Below, piece after piece: positions 46,824 through 56,352 of a stretch of 64,000 bases of DNA (positions are counted from its first letter, which is position 1; each line of letters starts with the position of its first letter). Source of the DNA: Clostridia bacterium (GTDB taxonomy: Bacteria; Bacillota; Clostridia; Christensenellales; Aristaeellaceae); assembly GCA_017545905.1 (NCBI GenBank), contig JAFWXL010000053.1, positions 1 to 64,000 on the forward strand. The letters are read 5' to 3'. A program made the translations under genes and the position numbers. The notes under the pieces were generated by a model. The model had not been told where the DNA came from and made no database searches. It saw only the letters and a list, made by a program, of their open reading frames with translations.

Positions 46824-47978
46824 TTATGCCATCCCATCGTAAACCACGTCGCCGCGCACAATCGTAGCGCGCACGCTGAGATCATCCGCCAGCAGCACGA
46901 CGTCCGCATCCTTCCCCGGCGCAAGGCTGCCCTTGAGATCGTCCATGCGCAGCAGACGCGCAGGATTCTCCGTCAGCAGCGGCAGCACATCCTCCACAGG
47001 ACGTCCGGTAAACTTCACCAGATTCCTGAGCGCCTGAGCGGTCGTCAGCGTGCTTCCTGCACGCACGCCCGTATCGGCCAGCTTCGCATCGCCGTCCACA
47101 ACCACGACGTCGTTGACGCCCAGCTTGTACGCGCCGTCCGGCAGCCCCGCCGCCATGATGCTGTCCGTCACCGCGACCACCTTATCCCAGCCCTTGCATT
47201 TGAGCAGCATGCGCACGCTGCCCGGATGCAGATGCCGTCCGTCGCAGATCGCCTCGCAGAAGCAATCGCTCTCCAGCGCCGCGCCCATGATCGCCGGCTC
47301 GTGCTGATGGAACAGGCGCATGGCGTTGAACGTATGGGTGATGCAGCGCGCTCCGTTTTCAATCGCCTGCATGCTTGTCGCGTAGTCCGCACCGGAATGG
47401 CCAATCGCCACAACGACGTCATCCGCGATCTCCGCAATCATCTCCGGCACGCCCTCTACCTCGGGCGAAACCGTGATGTAGCGGATCACGCCGGGGAACT
47501 TCGACTGATAGCTGCGCAGCAGAGCAGCGTCGCCTTTGCAAAGCAGATACTCCGGCATCGCGCCCTTATACGCGCTGGCGAGGAACGGGCCTTCCATGTG
47601 GGCGCCCAGCAGCTGCGCGCCATATGCGCGCTCCTTCTGCACGCCGCCGATTGCAGCCAGACACTTCTCCGTCGTCTCCTGCGTATCGGTCAGCACGCTG
47701 GCACAGAAAGCCGTCGTGCCCTGCGTAGCAAAGAAGGCGGCAATCGTCTTCAGCCCTGCCTCATCCGCCGCATTGACGTCCACATTCGCGGCGCCGTGCG
47801 TGTGCGCGTCGATAAAACCCGGACACACCATCAGGCCCGCCGCATCGATCACCTGCGCATCCGCAGCCTCAAGCTGCGCGCCGATCTCATGAATCTTTCC
47901 ATCCTCGCAAAGCACGTCGAGGCCTGCAAAGCGGCCTTCAGCATATACGCGGCCGCCCCTGATCAGCAACTTACTCAT
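46824..47978 (-). CDS. nagA: N-acetylglucosamine-6-phosphate deacetylase
   Basis: 384 residues with DAHTHG, HMEGPF, IGHSGAD, THTFNAM and the catalytic Asp in VTDSI, closer to standard bacterial NagA than the copy at 4004-5137. It lies 13 bases after the NagB homolog, giving the pair that takes GlcNAc-6-P to fructose-6-P. Confidence 0.93.
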   Translation of the reverse strand: MSKLLIRGGRVYAEGRFAGLDVLCEDGKIHEIGAQLEAADAQVIDAAGLMVCPGFIDAHTHGAANVDVNAADEAGLKTIAAFFATQGTTAFCASVLTDTQETTEKCLAAIGGVQKERAYGAQLLGAHMEGPFLASAYKGAMPEYLLCKGDAALLRSYQSKFPGVIRYITVSPEVEGVPEMIAEIADDVVVAIGHSGADYATSMQAIENGARCITHTFNAMRLFHQHEPAIMGAALESDCFCEAICDGRHLHPGSVRMLLKCKGWDKVVAVTDSIMAAGLPDGAYKLGVNDVVVVDGDAKLADTGVRAGSTLTTAQALRNLVKFTGRPVEDVLPLLTENPARLLRMDDLKGSLAPGKDADVVLLADDLSVRATIVRGDVVYDGMA

Positions 47979-47991
47979 ATCGTATCCTCAC

Positions 47992-48807
47992 TCAAAACGG
48001 CTGCTGCGCCGCATTCGCATTAACAAAAATCTTTGCGTCCGGATGATTCTGGGCAATCGTCACCGGGAAATGTGCGCTCACCTCGCCATACGCCGCCTGG
48101 CGCACGACGGAGCGATGCCAATCGCGGAAGACGCCCAAGCGAAGCTTGCGCGCACCGAGAATCTCCTTCATGCCGATGGTCACGCAGCGGCGCGGCATCG
48201 CGTCAATCGCGCCGCACAGATCGCCGATGGCATTGGCCACGCGGGTTTCACGGCTGATGGTCAGCGCGCGGGTGGGCAGCTGCGCAAATTCCTGCGCGGT
48301 CAGTTCCTCCTGCGGCTCGTTAAAGGCCAGATGACCGTTGATGCCGATACCGCCGAAAGCGATATCCACGCCGCCCAGCTTCTCAATGATCTCGCCGATA
48401 TACGCCGGATTCTTGGGATCCGGGAAGATGCGCTGCTCCTTGGGCATGAGCAGCTCTTCATCGATCTTACCGTAGACGTTGCGGTTCATAAAGCCGCGGA
48501 AAGAGAGCTTGCTGTTCTCGTCGATGTACTCGTCCTCATCGGTCAGGTACTCGTCCATATTGATGAACCAGCAGTTCTTCAGGCTCAGCCTGCGCTCACC
48601 CACCAAGCGCACGAAGATGGGATACTGGCCCACCGGGCCGACCGGGCAGATGAACACCGTGCGGCGGCCCTGCGCATTGTTCTTTTCGATCTCACGCACC
48701 ATTTCCAGTGCAATCTCGTAAAACACCTCGCCGGAATCACCGAGCTTCACAAGCGGAATCTTCGCGCCCATGCCCAGCTCATCGGCAGAAAGCTGATAGT
48801 ACTCCAT
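47992..48807 (-). CDS. nagB: glucosamine-6-phosphate deaminase family protein
   Basis: 271 residues of the NagB fold. GGIGINGHLAFNEP is the active-site signature and NMDEYL resembles the usual NLDEY/NMDEY strand; CVTIGMKEILGARKLRLGVF matches the lid and phosphate region. Standard NagB has ALTVG here, so this is a divergent member. It converts glucosamine-6-P to fructose-6-P and ammonia if typical. GGAG precedes the ATG; adjacency to nagA supports the role. Confidence 0.87.
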   Translation of the reverse strand: MEYYQLSADELGMGAKIPLVKLGDSGEVFYEIALEMVREIEKNNAQGRRTVFICPVGPVGQYPIFVRLVGERRLSLKNCWFINMDEYLTDEDEYIDENSKLSFRGFMNRNVYGKIDEELLMPKEQRIFPDPKNPAYIGEIIEKLGGVDIAFGGIGINGHLAFNEPQEELTAQEFAQLPTRALTISRETRVANAIGDLCGAIDAMPRRCVTIGMKEILGARKLRLGVFRDWHRSVVRQAAYGEVSAHFPVTIAQNHPDAKIFVNANAAQQPF

Positions 48808-48833
48808 ATCGCATTCTCCTTCTCTCAGTCAGT

Positions 48834-49502
48834 TTAAAACAGTTGTTCAACGCCAAGCTGATGAATCATCTCGACGATTTCCTTCGTTCTGGAACACCCA
48901 AACTTACGCAGCAGTCCCTTGATCTGCGTCTTGACCGTAACGACCTCGACGCTGCGCAGCTGTGCGATCTCCTTGACCTTATATCCCTGCAGCAGGCACC
49001 GCACGAGCTGCTTTTCTGCCGGCGTCAGCTTGCCGACATTATTGATGAAAAACAGCAGACTCGCCTCTGAACGGCGCAGACGCGAATACTCCTTGAGCAC
49101 CGTCTGCTGCACGCGCGCATCGAGCATCGGCTCATCCTGATACGCAGCGCGGATATGCTGCAGGATTTCCTCCTGAGCGCCGCCCTTGACGATGTAATCC
49201 ACCGCGCCCGCAGCCATGGACATGAGGATCATGTTTTCCGTTTCATGGGCAGTCAGAAAGATGATCCGCGCCTGCGGCTTTTCCTTTGAAATGATCTCCG
49301 CCGCACAGATACCGGCCGTGGCATGCTCCATCTCGATATCCACCAGCGCCACGTCAAAATCCTTCTCCCGAGCCAAAGCCACGAGCGCCGCGCCGGAGGC
49401 CGCTTCGCCCACAACCTCCATATCCGCCTGTGCATTGATCGTCTCGCACAGGTCCTCCCGCAGCAGATCAAAATCCTCCGCGACGATCAGATGAATCGGC
49501 AT
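48834..49502 (-). CDS. LuxR/NarL-type response regulator
   Basis: 222 residues: receiver domain with acidic pocket VAEDFD and phospho-acceptor Asp in ALVDIEM, the switch Thr in FLTAHE and Lys in YIVKGG, then a LuxR-type helix-turn-helix (LTPAEKQLVRCLLQGYKVKEIAQ ... VVTVKTQIKGLLRKF, seen in two stretches). The likely partner is the sensor kinase at 50776, separated only by the PGI gene. ATG 49502 follows AAAGGTG. Confidence 0.9.
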   Translation of the reverse strand: MPIHLIVAEDFDLLREDLCETINAQADMEVVGEAASGAALVALAREKDFDVALVDIEMEHATAGICAAEIISKEKPQARIIFLTAHETENMILMSMAAGAVDYIVKGGAQEEILQHIRAAYQDEPMLDARVQQTVLKEYSRLRRSEASLLFFINNVGKLTPAEKQLVRCLLQGYKVKEIAQLRSVEVVTVKTQIKGLLRKFGCSRTKEIVEMIHQLGVEQLF

Positions 49503-49521
49503 GTCAGCACACCTTTCTTTT

Positions 49522-50754
49522 TTACTTGCCCAGGATCGCAAACATACTGCGCTTATACGCCTCCACGCCCTCCTGATCGAACGGATTGACGCCAAGCAGC
49601 TGGCCGCTCACCGCGCAGGCCGCCATGAACATGTAGTAAAGCTGACCCATCGCATACTCATCCACGCGCTCCACCGTCAGCACCGCGCAGGGCACGCCGC
49701 CTTCGCTGTGCGCCGCAATCGTCGCGCGCTGCGCGGCGTCGTTGATGAACGTAAAATCCCGTCCATCCAGATAATCAAAACCGTCGCGCGCAGCTTTGTC
49801 TTCGGGCACAGGCACGCAGCCGCCGTCATCCCTGACGCAAATGAACGTTTCCAGCATCCGCCTCGGTCCCGCCTGCACATACTGTCCGATGGAGTGCAGG
49901 TCCTCAGAATAGATGCTGTATGCCGGGAAGATGCCCTTGCCGTCCTTGCCCTCGCTCTCGCCGAAGAGCTGACGCCACCAGCGCGCCAGCCGCTCAAAGC
50001 GCGGCTCAAAGCTCACCAGCATCTCTGTATCAAATCCCGCGCTGCCCAGCGCATTGCGCCATGCCGCATAGGCAAACGCCGGATTGTTTTCTTCTTCAAG
50101 GATGCGCCTTTGCATGTCCATGCCGCCGCGAAGATACGCATCCACGTCAAGCCCGGCAGCCGCAATCGGCAGCAGACCCACTACGGTAAACGCCGTATAG
50201 CGGCCGCCGATGGGTACCGGGAACGGCAAAAACAGATGACCGCGCTCCTTCGCCATCTCATGCAGGCGGCTCCCCACCGTTCCGGTGAGGACAACGCGGC
50301 GCGCCATTTCCTTTTCGTCATAGCGCTGCTCCATATAGCGGCGCAGCACGCGGTAATGAGAGCCAGGTTCCAGCGTTTCAAAATTCTTGGCGATCACATG
50401 CATCACCACGCTGCGTCCCTCAAGGCGCTCCAGCGTCCTCTGCAGTTCATACGCAGACAGTGTGTTTCCCGCCCAGACGACGTCCATACCGCGCGCGCCC
50501 AGCGCATCGATCACGCCGCGCGCCGCCTGATTGCTGCCGCCCACGCCGACGACCACCAGCGTATCGGCAATCTCGCGCCACTCCTTCGCCTTCTCCTTGA
50601 CTGCATCGAGATATCCTTCGGTCGCCGTCATACAGTCCAGCCAGCCCGTCACGCCGTCGTACCTGACAGGCAGGCCGGCATAGAGCGCTCTGCACTGCTT
50701 TTCGAGTGCCGCCGTATCGGCCTGAGGGCCGAAGCATTCCATCTCCATCTGCAT
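49522..50754 (-). CDS. pgi: glucose-6-phosphate isomerase, divergent
   Basis: 410 residues of the PGI fold: VVGVGGSNQAARG, the phosphate-binding TGTVGSRLHE, IGGRYTAFTVVGLLP, the EDLHSIGQY segment with catalytic His and GVNPFDQEGVE. It is shorter than E. coli Pgi (549) and near the size of compact Firmicute enzymes. It interconverts glucose-6-P and fructose-6-P. It lies between the genes of a two-component system, 21 bases from the kinase and 19 from the regulator. Confidence 0.88.
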   Translation of the reverse strand: MQMEMECFGPQADTAALEKQCRALYAGLPVRYDGVTGWLDCMTATEGYLDAVKEKAKEWREIADTLVVVGVGGSNQAARGVIDALGARGMDVVWAGNTLSAYELQRTLERLEGRSVVMHVIAKNFETLEPGSHYRVLRRYMEQRYDEKEMARRVVLTGTVGSRLHEMAKERGHLFLPFPVPIGGRYTAFTVVGLLPIAAAGLDVDAYLRGGMDMQRRILEEENNPAFAYAAWRNALGSAGFDTEMLVSFEPRFERLARWWRQLFGESEGKDGKGIFPAYSIYSEDLHSIGQYVQAGPRRMLETFICVRDDGGCVPVPEDKAARDGFDYLDGRDFTFINDAAQRATIAAHSEGGVPCAVLTVERVDEYAMGQLYYMFMAACAVSGQLLGVNPFDQEGVEAYKRSMFAILGK

Positions 50755-50775
50755 GTTATTTCCTCCCTGTGCGGC

Positions 50776-52278
50776 TTATCTGCCGCCGTCATAGCGCGGA
50801 AGCTGTATGATGAAGCTGCTTCCCCTTCCAATACTGCTCTCAAGGCGCAGCACGCCCAGATGGCTTCTGACGATCGCGCGAACATAATACAAGCCCATTC
50901 CCCAGTTGGTATTGGTGTTTTTGCTCGAATAAAACGGATCGAAGATCTGCATGCGCTGCGACGCGGAAATGCCGTCGCCGCAGTCGGTCACATCGATCAC
51001 CGTCCACATTCTTTCCTGACGGCAGCAGATCCGGATCGGCTTATCCTCCCTGCCTGCCGCCATATGCGCCTCCCAGCCGTTGGTCAGCAGATTGTAAATC
51101 GCCTCCGCCATATGAACCCTGTCGCAGAGAATCTGCACGCCTTCACAGCCGCTGATCTCCAGGCTTGCCGCAGGATACTTGCGCGCAAAACGTTCCTTTG
51201 CCGCCAGACAAACCGATTCCAACGCATGGGGAACGAGCGTGATGCTGTTTTTCTTCACACTCTGATACAGCTCCTCCATGCGAAGAAGCATCGCTTCGTT
51301 GGATTGAGAAAGGCTTCTTTGATAATCCTGCACACGGCCAAGGTCCGGGCTCTCCTTTTTGAGCTCCGCATCCAGCCGCCGCAGCAGAATCCTGTTGGCC
51401 AGCAGCTGATTTTTGACCGAATGGACAAACACGCTGACGCCCTTGCTGGCCGCATCAAACTTGCGCTGAATGGCAACGTCTTCATGCTCCTGGCGAAAGT
51501 TCTCCTGTGCATAAAGCATCAGCGAACGGAAACCCAGCGCAAAGCAGATCAGAACCGATGCAAACACCAGCATGTAGTTGCCGAGATTCAGCGCCGGATT
51601 CAGATACCACAGACCCTGTACGGCGCCCATGTATTCGTTGCGGTAAAAGAGATAGACCTGCGCCGGATCCTGCGGGTAATACACCGCATAGAGCAGAGAC
51701 AGGCTGATGACCATCGTGCACTTGCGCCTGAATTCCCTGCGGTAAAACGGAATGCCGATCTGCCGGTATTCATGCAGAAGAAGCGCCAGTGCCGCCAGCA
51801 GATACAGGGCAATCCACACCAGCGTCGCTTTGACGAGGATAATCAGCATCATGCGATGCCATGCAATCAGCGTTTCAAAGACGGGCGGCAGGTAGATGAT
51901 CAGCGTCAGCACGGGCAGTATGCAGACCAGCGGCCTGAGCGCCCTGCGCCGGCATATCCTCGGATCGTAGGAATACTGCAGCGCCAGCAGTACGAGGATA
52001 AGAGGAAACAGATACCGCCCCACTGCCATCGCATAGCCCAGCTGCTTGAGGCTCAGCAGCAGATACTGCAGGTTGTGCTGGATTGCCTTTGTGCCAAAGA
52101 GCATGATCTGCATGTCCTGCCCGATACCGCCCTTTTTGGCGATATAAACCAGCACGGTCATCCAGTGAAGCGCAAGCGCGAGGGTCATCGCCAGAATCAA
52201 GCCGGTTTCCCGGCTGCGCTTGCTTGAAAAGAGAACTAGGGAGAGCAGCACAAGCAGGCTGATCACCAGGATTGCCAA
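50776..52278 (-). CDS. membrane sensor histidine kinase
   Basis: 500 residues. The N-terminal half has about seven hydrophobic helices and no recognisable extracellular domain. The C-terminal half is a kinase: H-box FVHSVKNQLL, N-box NLLTNGWEAH, G1 DCGDGIS, F-box FDPFYSSK and G2 NWGMGLYYV. The TTG at 52278 is taken as start because AGGGAGGG lies six bases before it; no ATG or GTG upstream has a ribosome site. It probably phosphorylates the regulator at 48834 and controls the neighbouring transport or catabolic genes. Confidence 0.86.
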   Translation of the reverse strand: MAILVISLLVLLSLVLFSSKRSRETGLILAMTLALALHWMTVLVYIAKKGGIGQDMQIMLFGTKAIQHNLQYLLLSLKQLGYAMAVGRYLFPLILVLLALQYSYDPRICRRRALRPLVCILPVLTLIIYLPPVFETLIAWHRMMLIILVKATLVWIALYLLAALALLLHEYRQIGIPFYRREFRRKCTMVISLSLLYAVYYPQDPAQVYLFYRNEYMGAVQGLWYLNPALNLGNYMLVFASVLICFALGFRSLMLYAQENFRQEHEDVAIQRKFDAASKGVSVFVHSVKNQLLANRILLRRLDAELKKESPDLGRVQDYQRSLSQSNEAMLLRMEELYQSVKKNSITLVPHALESVCLAAKERFARKYPAASLEISGCEGVQILCDRVHMAEAIYNLLTNGWEAHMAAGREDKPIRICCRQERMWTVIDVTDCGDGISASQRMQIFDPFYSSKNTNTNWGMGLYYVRAIVRSHLGVLRLESSIGRGSSFIIQLPRYDGGR

Positions 52279-52309
52279 TGGTTTCCCTCCCTTTCTCTCC
52301 CGACAAGAC

Positions 52310-52340
52310 AAGCAGCCCGGCTTTGCGGGCCAGGCTGCTT
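52310..52340 (-). terminator. attenuating hairpin between importer and sensor-kinase genes
   Basis: AAGCAGCC pairs with GGCTGCTT, with further pairing inside the loop. No long U-tract follows, so some read-through into the kinase gene is expected. Confidence 0.6.
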
Positions 52341-52377
52341 GCAAATGCTTTTGAATTCAGGACCTGGCGCGGGAGAA

Positions 52378-53355
52378 TTACTTGCCCGCCTCGACCATGT
52401 TGTCGAAGAGGACGTAATCGCTCACCGGAACCTCAGCGGCAACCGCGCCGGAGGCGATGAAGGAGTCCTGCTGAACCTTGTAGTAGCCCTCGATGGTGCC
52501 GTCCGCAACAGCGGCCAGAACCTCGGCGCTGCTCGGCCAGGCGGCGTCGCCAGTCTGCGCAGCAGCGGAGGCCTCATCGGTGGCGCACTGCTGAGCAACC
52601 CACTTGGCAACCTGCTCAAAGTTCTCCGGCTTGGAGCCGAAGTCCATCGCCTTGTACAGCGCGCGGGTGAACTTGAGGACGGTCTCGGCGTTCTTCTCAT
52701 AGTAGCCGCTCAGGACGATCCAGGAAGCCGGGGACACGCTGCGATGCGCGAAGGTCTTGTTGGAGCACAGGGAGATCACGTCGCCCGCGCTCGCATTGAT
52801 GATGGTGGTGGTGGACGGAGACCAGCAGGCGCAGGCGTCGATGGAGCCGGACATCATGGCGGTCACCAGCGCGGAAGCGTCCATCTCATAGGCCTCGATG
52901 TCGCTCCACTGCATGCCGGCTTCTTCAAGGGCATACTTGAGGATCATCTCGGAAGAGGTGCCGGAGGAGTAGCCAACCTTCTTGCCCTTCAGGTCAGTGA
53001 TGGTCTCGATACCGGCCTTCTTGCTGGCCAGCACGTGATCGGCGTCGCCAATCTGGGAGAAGCAGAAGATCTTCGCACGGCCGTTGATGCACAGCTTGTG
53101 CGCGCCCGGTCCGATGTAGCCCATATCGATAGAGCCGGATTCCATAGCGGCGATGATGGTCGGGCCGTCGGCGAACTCGACGAGCTGAACGTCAAGGCCT
53201 TCCTCAGCGAAGTATCCCTGATTAATGCCGGTCACAACGCTCCAGAGGCTGGCGTAGTTGGGCATGTAGGCGATGTTGAGCTTGGTGTTGGCCACAGCGG
53301 CGCCCGCCATGCACACAAGCATCAGAACGAGAACGAGAGAGAGCAGCTTTTTCAT
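52378..53355 (-). CDS. NitT/TauT-type ABC substrate-binding protein
   Basis: 325 residues with signal peptide MKKLLSLVLVLMLVCMAGAAVA. LNIAYMPNYASLW and YFAEEGLDVQLVEF are typical of the TauA/SsuA/NrtA/ThiY group, which binds sulfonates, nitrate, pyrimidines or other small anions and heterocycles. Several cysteines occur in the mature part (DACACW). Last gene of a permease-ATPase-binding protein set. Confidence 0.88.
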   Translation of the reverse strand: MKKLLSLVLVLMLVCMAGAAVANTKLNIAYMPNYASLWSVVTGINQGYFAEEGLDVQLVEFADGPTIIAAMESGSIDMGYIGPGAHKLCINGRAKIFCFSQIGDADHVLASKKAGIETITDLKGKKVGYSSGTSSEMILKYALEEAGMQWSDIEAYEMDASALVTAMMSGSIDACACWSPSTTTIINASAGDVISLCSNKTFAHRSVSPASWIVLSGYYEKNAETVLKFTRALYKAMDFGSKPENFEQVAKWVAQQCATDEASAAAQTGDAAWPSSAEVLAAVADGTIEGYYKVQQDSFIASGAVAAEVPVSDYVLFDNMVEAGK

Positions 53356-53410
53356 GGTGTGTTCCTCCATTTTATTTTTTAAGCGGACACGCGCCGCCTA
53401 AATTCGCGGT

Positions 53411-54220
53411 TTACTTCCTGACCTCAAGGTACTCCTGATAGACCTGACCCCAGATTTCATTCTTAAGCTCGATGAATTCAGGCGTCATCTTGGTCTCCTG
53501 CGTACGCGGATACGGAATATTGATATCCACGATGCGCTTGATGCGGCCCGGGCGTGCGCTCATGATAATGACCTTCTGCGCCAGAATGATCGCCTCGTCG
53601 ACGTCATGGGTGATGAAGAAGCAGGTTTTCTTCTTCTTCTGCCAGGTTTCAAGCAATTCGGTCTGCAGCTGGGTACGGGTCTGCGCGTCCAGCGCGCCGA
53701 ACGGCTCGTCCATCAGCAGCACCTGCGGCTCCGCCGCATACGCGCGGGCGATGGCCACGCGCTGCTTCATGCCGCCGGAAAGCTCCTTCGGATAGTGATC
53801 GGCGAACTTCGCCAGATCGACCATCTCCAGATACTTCATGGCCTCGGTTTCAGCCTCTTTGCCCTTAACGCCGCGCATTTCCAGCGCGAACATGACGTTC
53901 TTCTTGACGGTCAGCCACGGGAAGAGCGCATACTGCTGGAAGACCACGCCGCGCTCGGTGCCTGTGCCGGTCACTTCCTTGCCATTGCAGTAGACCTTGC
54001 CCTCGGTCGGCTCAAGCAGGCCGGCGATGATGTTGAGCAGGGTCGACTTGCCGCAGCCGGACGGGCCGACCACGCAGATAAACTCGTTGTCATGAATGTC
54101 AAGGTCAACGCCGTTGAGAGCGACCATTTCGCCGTTGCGGCCATTGAACACCTTGCGCACGCCGTCAATACGGATGCACACATTTTCCTTGTTCATCAGA
54201 TCTCGCGCTTCTCCTGCCAC
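53411..54220 (-). CDS. NitT/TauT-type ABC ATP-binding protein
   Basis: 269 residues: Walker A GPSGCGKST, signature ELSGGMKQR, Walker B LLMDEPFGALD, and FITHDVDEA, the hallmark of SsuB/TauB ATPases. The GTG at 54220 has GGAGG eight bases upstream and overlaps the permease stop by 25 bases, so translation is coupled. Confidence 0.92.
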   Translation of the reverse strand: MAGEARDLMNKENVCIRIDGVRKVFNGRNGEMVALNGVDLDIHDNEFICVVGPSGCGKSTLLNIIAGLLEPTEGKVYCNGKEVTGTGTERGVVFQQYALFPWLTVKKNVMFALEMRGVKGKEAETEAMKYLEMVDLAKFADHYPKELSGGMKQRVAIARAYAAEPQVLLMDEPFGALDAQTRTQLQTELLETWQKKKKTCFFITHDVDEAIILAQKVIIMSARPGRIKRIVDINIPYPRTQETKMTPEFIELKNEIWGQVYQEYLEVRK

Positions 54221-54987
54221 GACGTGAGCCTCCTTTCAGCGGTCTTAATGAGCTTTTCGATGGTAATGCCGAGGATACCGATAATGATGATGTACAGCAG
54301 CATCGGCGCCGGCTCAAAGCTGTTGTTCAGGCTGCGGATACGCATGCCCAGGCCGGCAGTCGCACCGGTGGACTCTGCGGCGATCAGCGTGGTCAGCGCG
54401 ACAGACGCGCCCAGACGGATCGCGGTAAGGATGAAAGGCAGCGTCGCCGGAGCGATGACGCGGATGAAGATGTCCTTATCCGTCGCGCCCAGCACGCGCG
54501 CAGCCTTGATGAGCGTCTCGTCCACGTTGATGACGCCCTGATAGATCGTCACGCACATGGTCAGGAAGCAGGCGATGGTGATGACGATGATCTGCGGCTT
54601 GCGGCCAACGCCGGCAGCGATAACGATCAGCGGAACATACGCCAGCGGCGGGATGTTGCGGATGAACTGGATCCACGGCTCGATGATGAAGCGCACCGGC
54701 TTATACCACGCCATCAGGATGGCGACCGGCAGAGCGATCACAAAGCCCAGCACATAGCCGGAGAATACGGAGATGAGGCTGGAAGAGATGTCCTTCCAGA
54801 GCACGCCGCGGGTAATCATCGTGGAGATGCTGCCCAGAACCTTGAACATGTTGGGGAAGGCGCGCGATGTTGCCGGGATGATGGAGAGCACCCACCACAG
54901 CAGCATCGCCGCGAGGAAGGAAAGCAGCAGCCAGACCTTGCCGGGGATCCGGTCGGCCAGCCCGCTCTTCGAGTTGCGCTTGTCCAT
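54196..54987 (-). CDS. NitT/TauT-type ABC permease
   Basis: 263 residues with six predicted membrane helices and the EAA loop TLIKAARVLGATDKDIFIRV, typical of SsuC/TauC. ATG 54987 follows AAGGAG by seven bases. First gene of the importer operon. Confidence 0.92.
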   Translation of the reverse strand: MDKRNSKSGLADRIPGKVWLLLSFLAAMLLWWVLSIIPATSRAFPNMFKVLGSISTMITRGVLWKDISSSLISVFSGYVLGFVIALPVAILMAWYKPVRFIIEPWIQFIRNIPPLAYVPLIVIAAGVGRKPQIIVITIACFLTMCVTIYQGVINVDETLIKAARVLGATDKDIFIRVIAPATLPFILTAIRLGASVALTTLIAAESTGATAGLGMRIRSLNNSFEPAPMLLYIIIIGILGITIEKLIKTAERRLTSWQEKREI

Positions 54988-55052
54988 AGACTTTCTCCTT
55001 TTCACTCATAAAAAGCTACAGAAATTGGGGGATATGATTGTCGTTGTTTCCT

Positions 55053-55081
55053 ATTATACCTCACATGTTGAACAAAAGAAA
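55053..55081 (-). promoter_or_regulatory. promoter of the NitT/TauT-type importer operon
   Basis: On the minus strand TATAAT (55053-55058) with a weak TTTCTT (55076-55081) at 17 bp, about 65 bases before the permease ATG. Confidence 0.5.
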
Positions 55082-55112
55082 GTATGATTTTTCATCATCC
55101 TGTGTAAATCGT

Positions 55113-56270
55113 TTATTTGAAGCTTATCATCTTCGGCAGTTCTCCGCCCAGCAGCGGCCTGCACCAATTGACAAACGCCTCCGTCACGCCGTTGCCGCGT
55201 TCGTTGATATAGCTGTCGGGCATTTTCTTTTCATGGAGCATCACATCGTGCACATCAATCAGTTCCGTGCGCACGCGATACGCTTCGCCTTCCTCGCGCA
55301 TCAGCGCGACCATCTTGCCGCTTTCGCCCGCCACGCAGGCACGCACTGCTTCGCGGCCCACGGCGATAGCCTCCTGCTGATCCACAGGCGACACATGCAG
55401 CATGGACGCGCGGCCGATCAGGCCCGGCTTTTCGCTTCTGGCCTTGTAGCCCAGGCGCTTGATCACCAGCATCGCCAGATGCGCGGACACATCGCCGAAG
55501 TACGTCGAGCGGCCGGAACGGAATACCGGCGGCACAATATTCTTTCCGTCCTTGTCCGTCAGGCCCTCGCTGCACACCACAACAACGCCGCGCTTCTTTT
55601 CAAGCACAGCTTTAACGTCCTCGATGTAGCGATCCTCGTCGAACGGGCGCTCCGGCAGGTAGATCAGATCCGGACCGTCCACGCCGCAGTCCCGCGCCAG
55701 CGCGGAAGCCGCCGTGATCCATCCCGCATTTCTGCCGCATGCCTCAATCACAACCACGTGAATCGGAAGCCCCTGAACATCCGCGCAGACCTCCGCCACG
55801 CTCTGAGCGATATACCGGGCAGCGCTGGCAAATCCCGGCGCATGATCCGTGACGGCGATGTCATTGTCCATCGTCTTGGGAATGCCCATCACACGGATGT
55901 CCGTACCTGCGCACGCCTGACAGATCTTGCCGCAGGTATCCATCGTTCCGTTGCCGCCATTCATGAGCACATACTTGATGCCGAAGCGCTCAAATACCGG
56001 CAGCATCGCCTCATAATGCTCCTTCTCCAGCTCGTCGCGGCTCGTCCCGATGGCGCTGCCCGGCGTGTGCAGCAGCAGCTCCAGCTGCTGCTGCCCCACA
56101 TCGGTGATGTCCTTGAGATTGCCCGCAAGCAGGCCGCCCGTTCCGCCGATAGCCGCATAGATGCGATCCACCTGCGCCTCTTCCTTCGCCTGACAGATCG
56201 CTCCGTAAAGCGATGCATTGATGACGGCAGTCGGTCCGCCGCCATGAACCAGAAGCAGATTACCAGCCAT
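55113..56270 (-). CDS. 6-phosphofructokinase, PPi-type sequence
   Basis: 385 residues of the PfkA fold. HGGGPTAVIN forms the phosphate loop, GGNGTMDT (105-112) replaces the ATP-enzyme GGDGS, and PKTMDND (131-137) has the Lys typical of pyrophosphate-type enzymes. EACGRNAGW and the C-terminal MLHVSP segments fit this mid-length group. The Asn at the second position of GGNG makes the phosphoryl donor uncertain; PPi is favoured. It has its own promoter, and trails mannose-6-P isomerase by 82 bases. Confidence 0.85.
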   Translation of the reverse strand: MAGNLLLVHGGGPTAVINASLYGAICQAKEEAQVDRIYAAIGGTGGLLAGNLKDITDVGQQQLELLLHTPGSAIGTSRDELEKEHYEAMLPVFERFGIKYVLMNGGNGTMDTCGKICQACAGTDIRVMGIPKTMDNDIAVTDHAPGFASAARYIAQSVAEVCADVQGLPIHVVVIEACGRNAGWITAASALARDCGVDGPDLIYLPERPFDEDRYIEDVKAVLEKKRGVVVVCSEGLTDKDGKNIVPPVFRSGRSTYFGDVSAHLAMLVIKRLGYKARSEKPGLIGRASMLHVSPVDQQEAIAVGREAVRACVAGESGKMVALMREEGEAYRVRTELIDVHDVMLHEKKMPDSYINERGNGVTEAFVNWCRPLLGGELPKMISFK

Positions 56271-56310
56271 ATGTACCTCCCCGTTTCATGAACGTATTGT
56301 TATATATATC

Positions 56311-56339
56311 ATTATAATCTCCAGCCGTACAAATGAAAA
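56311..56339 (-). promoter_or_regulatory. promoter of the second phosphofructokinase gene
   Basis: On the minus strand TTTTCA (56334-56339), a 17-bp spacer and TATAAT (56311-56316). Confidence 0.6.
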
Positions 56340-56352
56340 GGATGGTCTTTTT

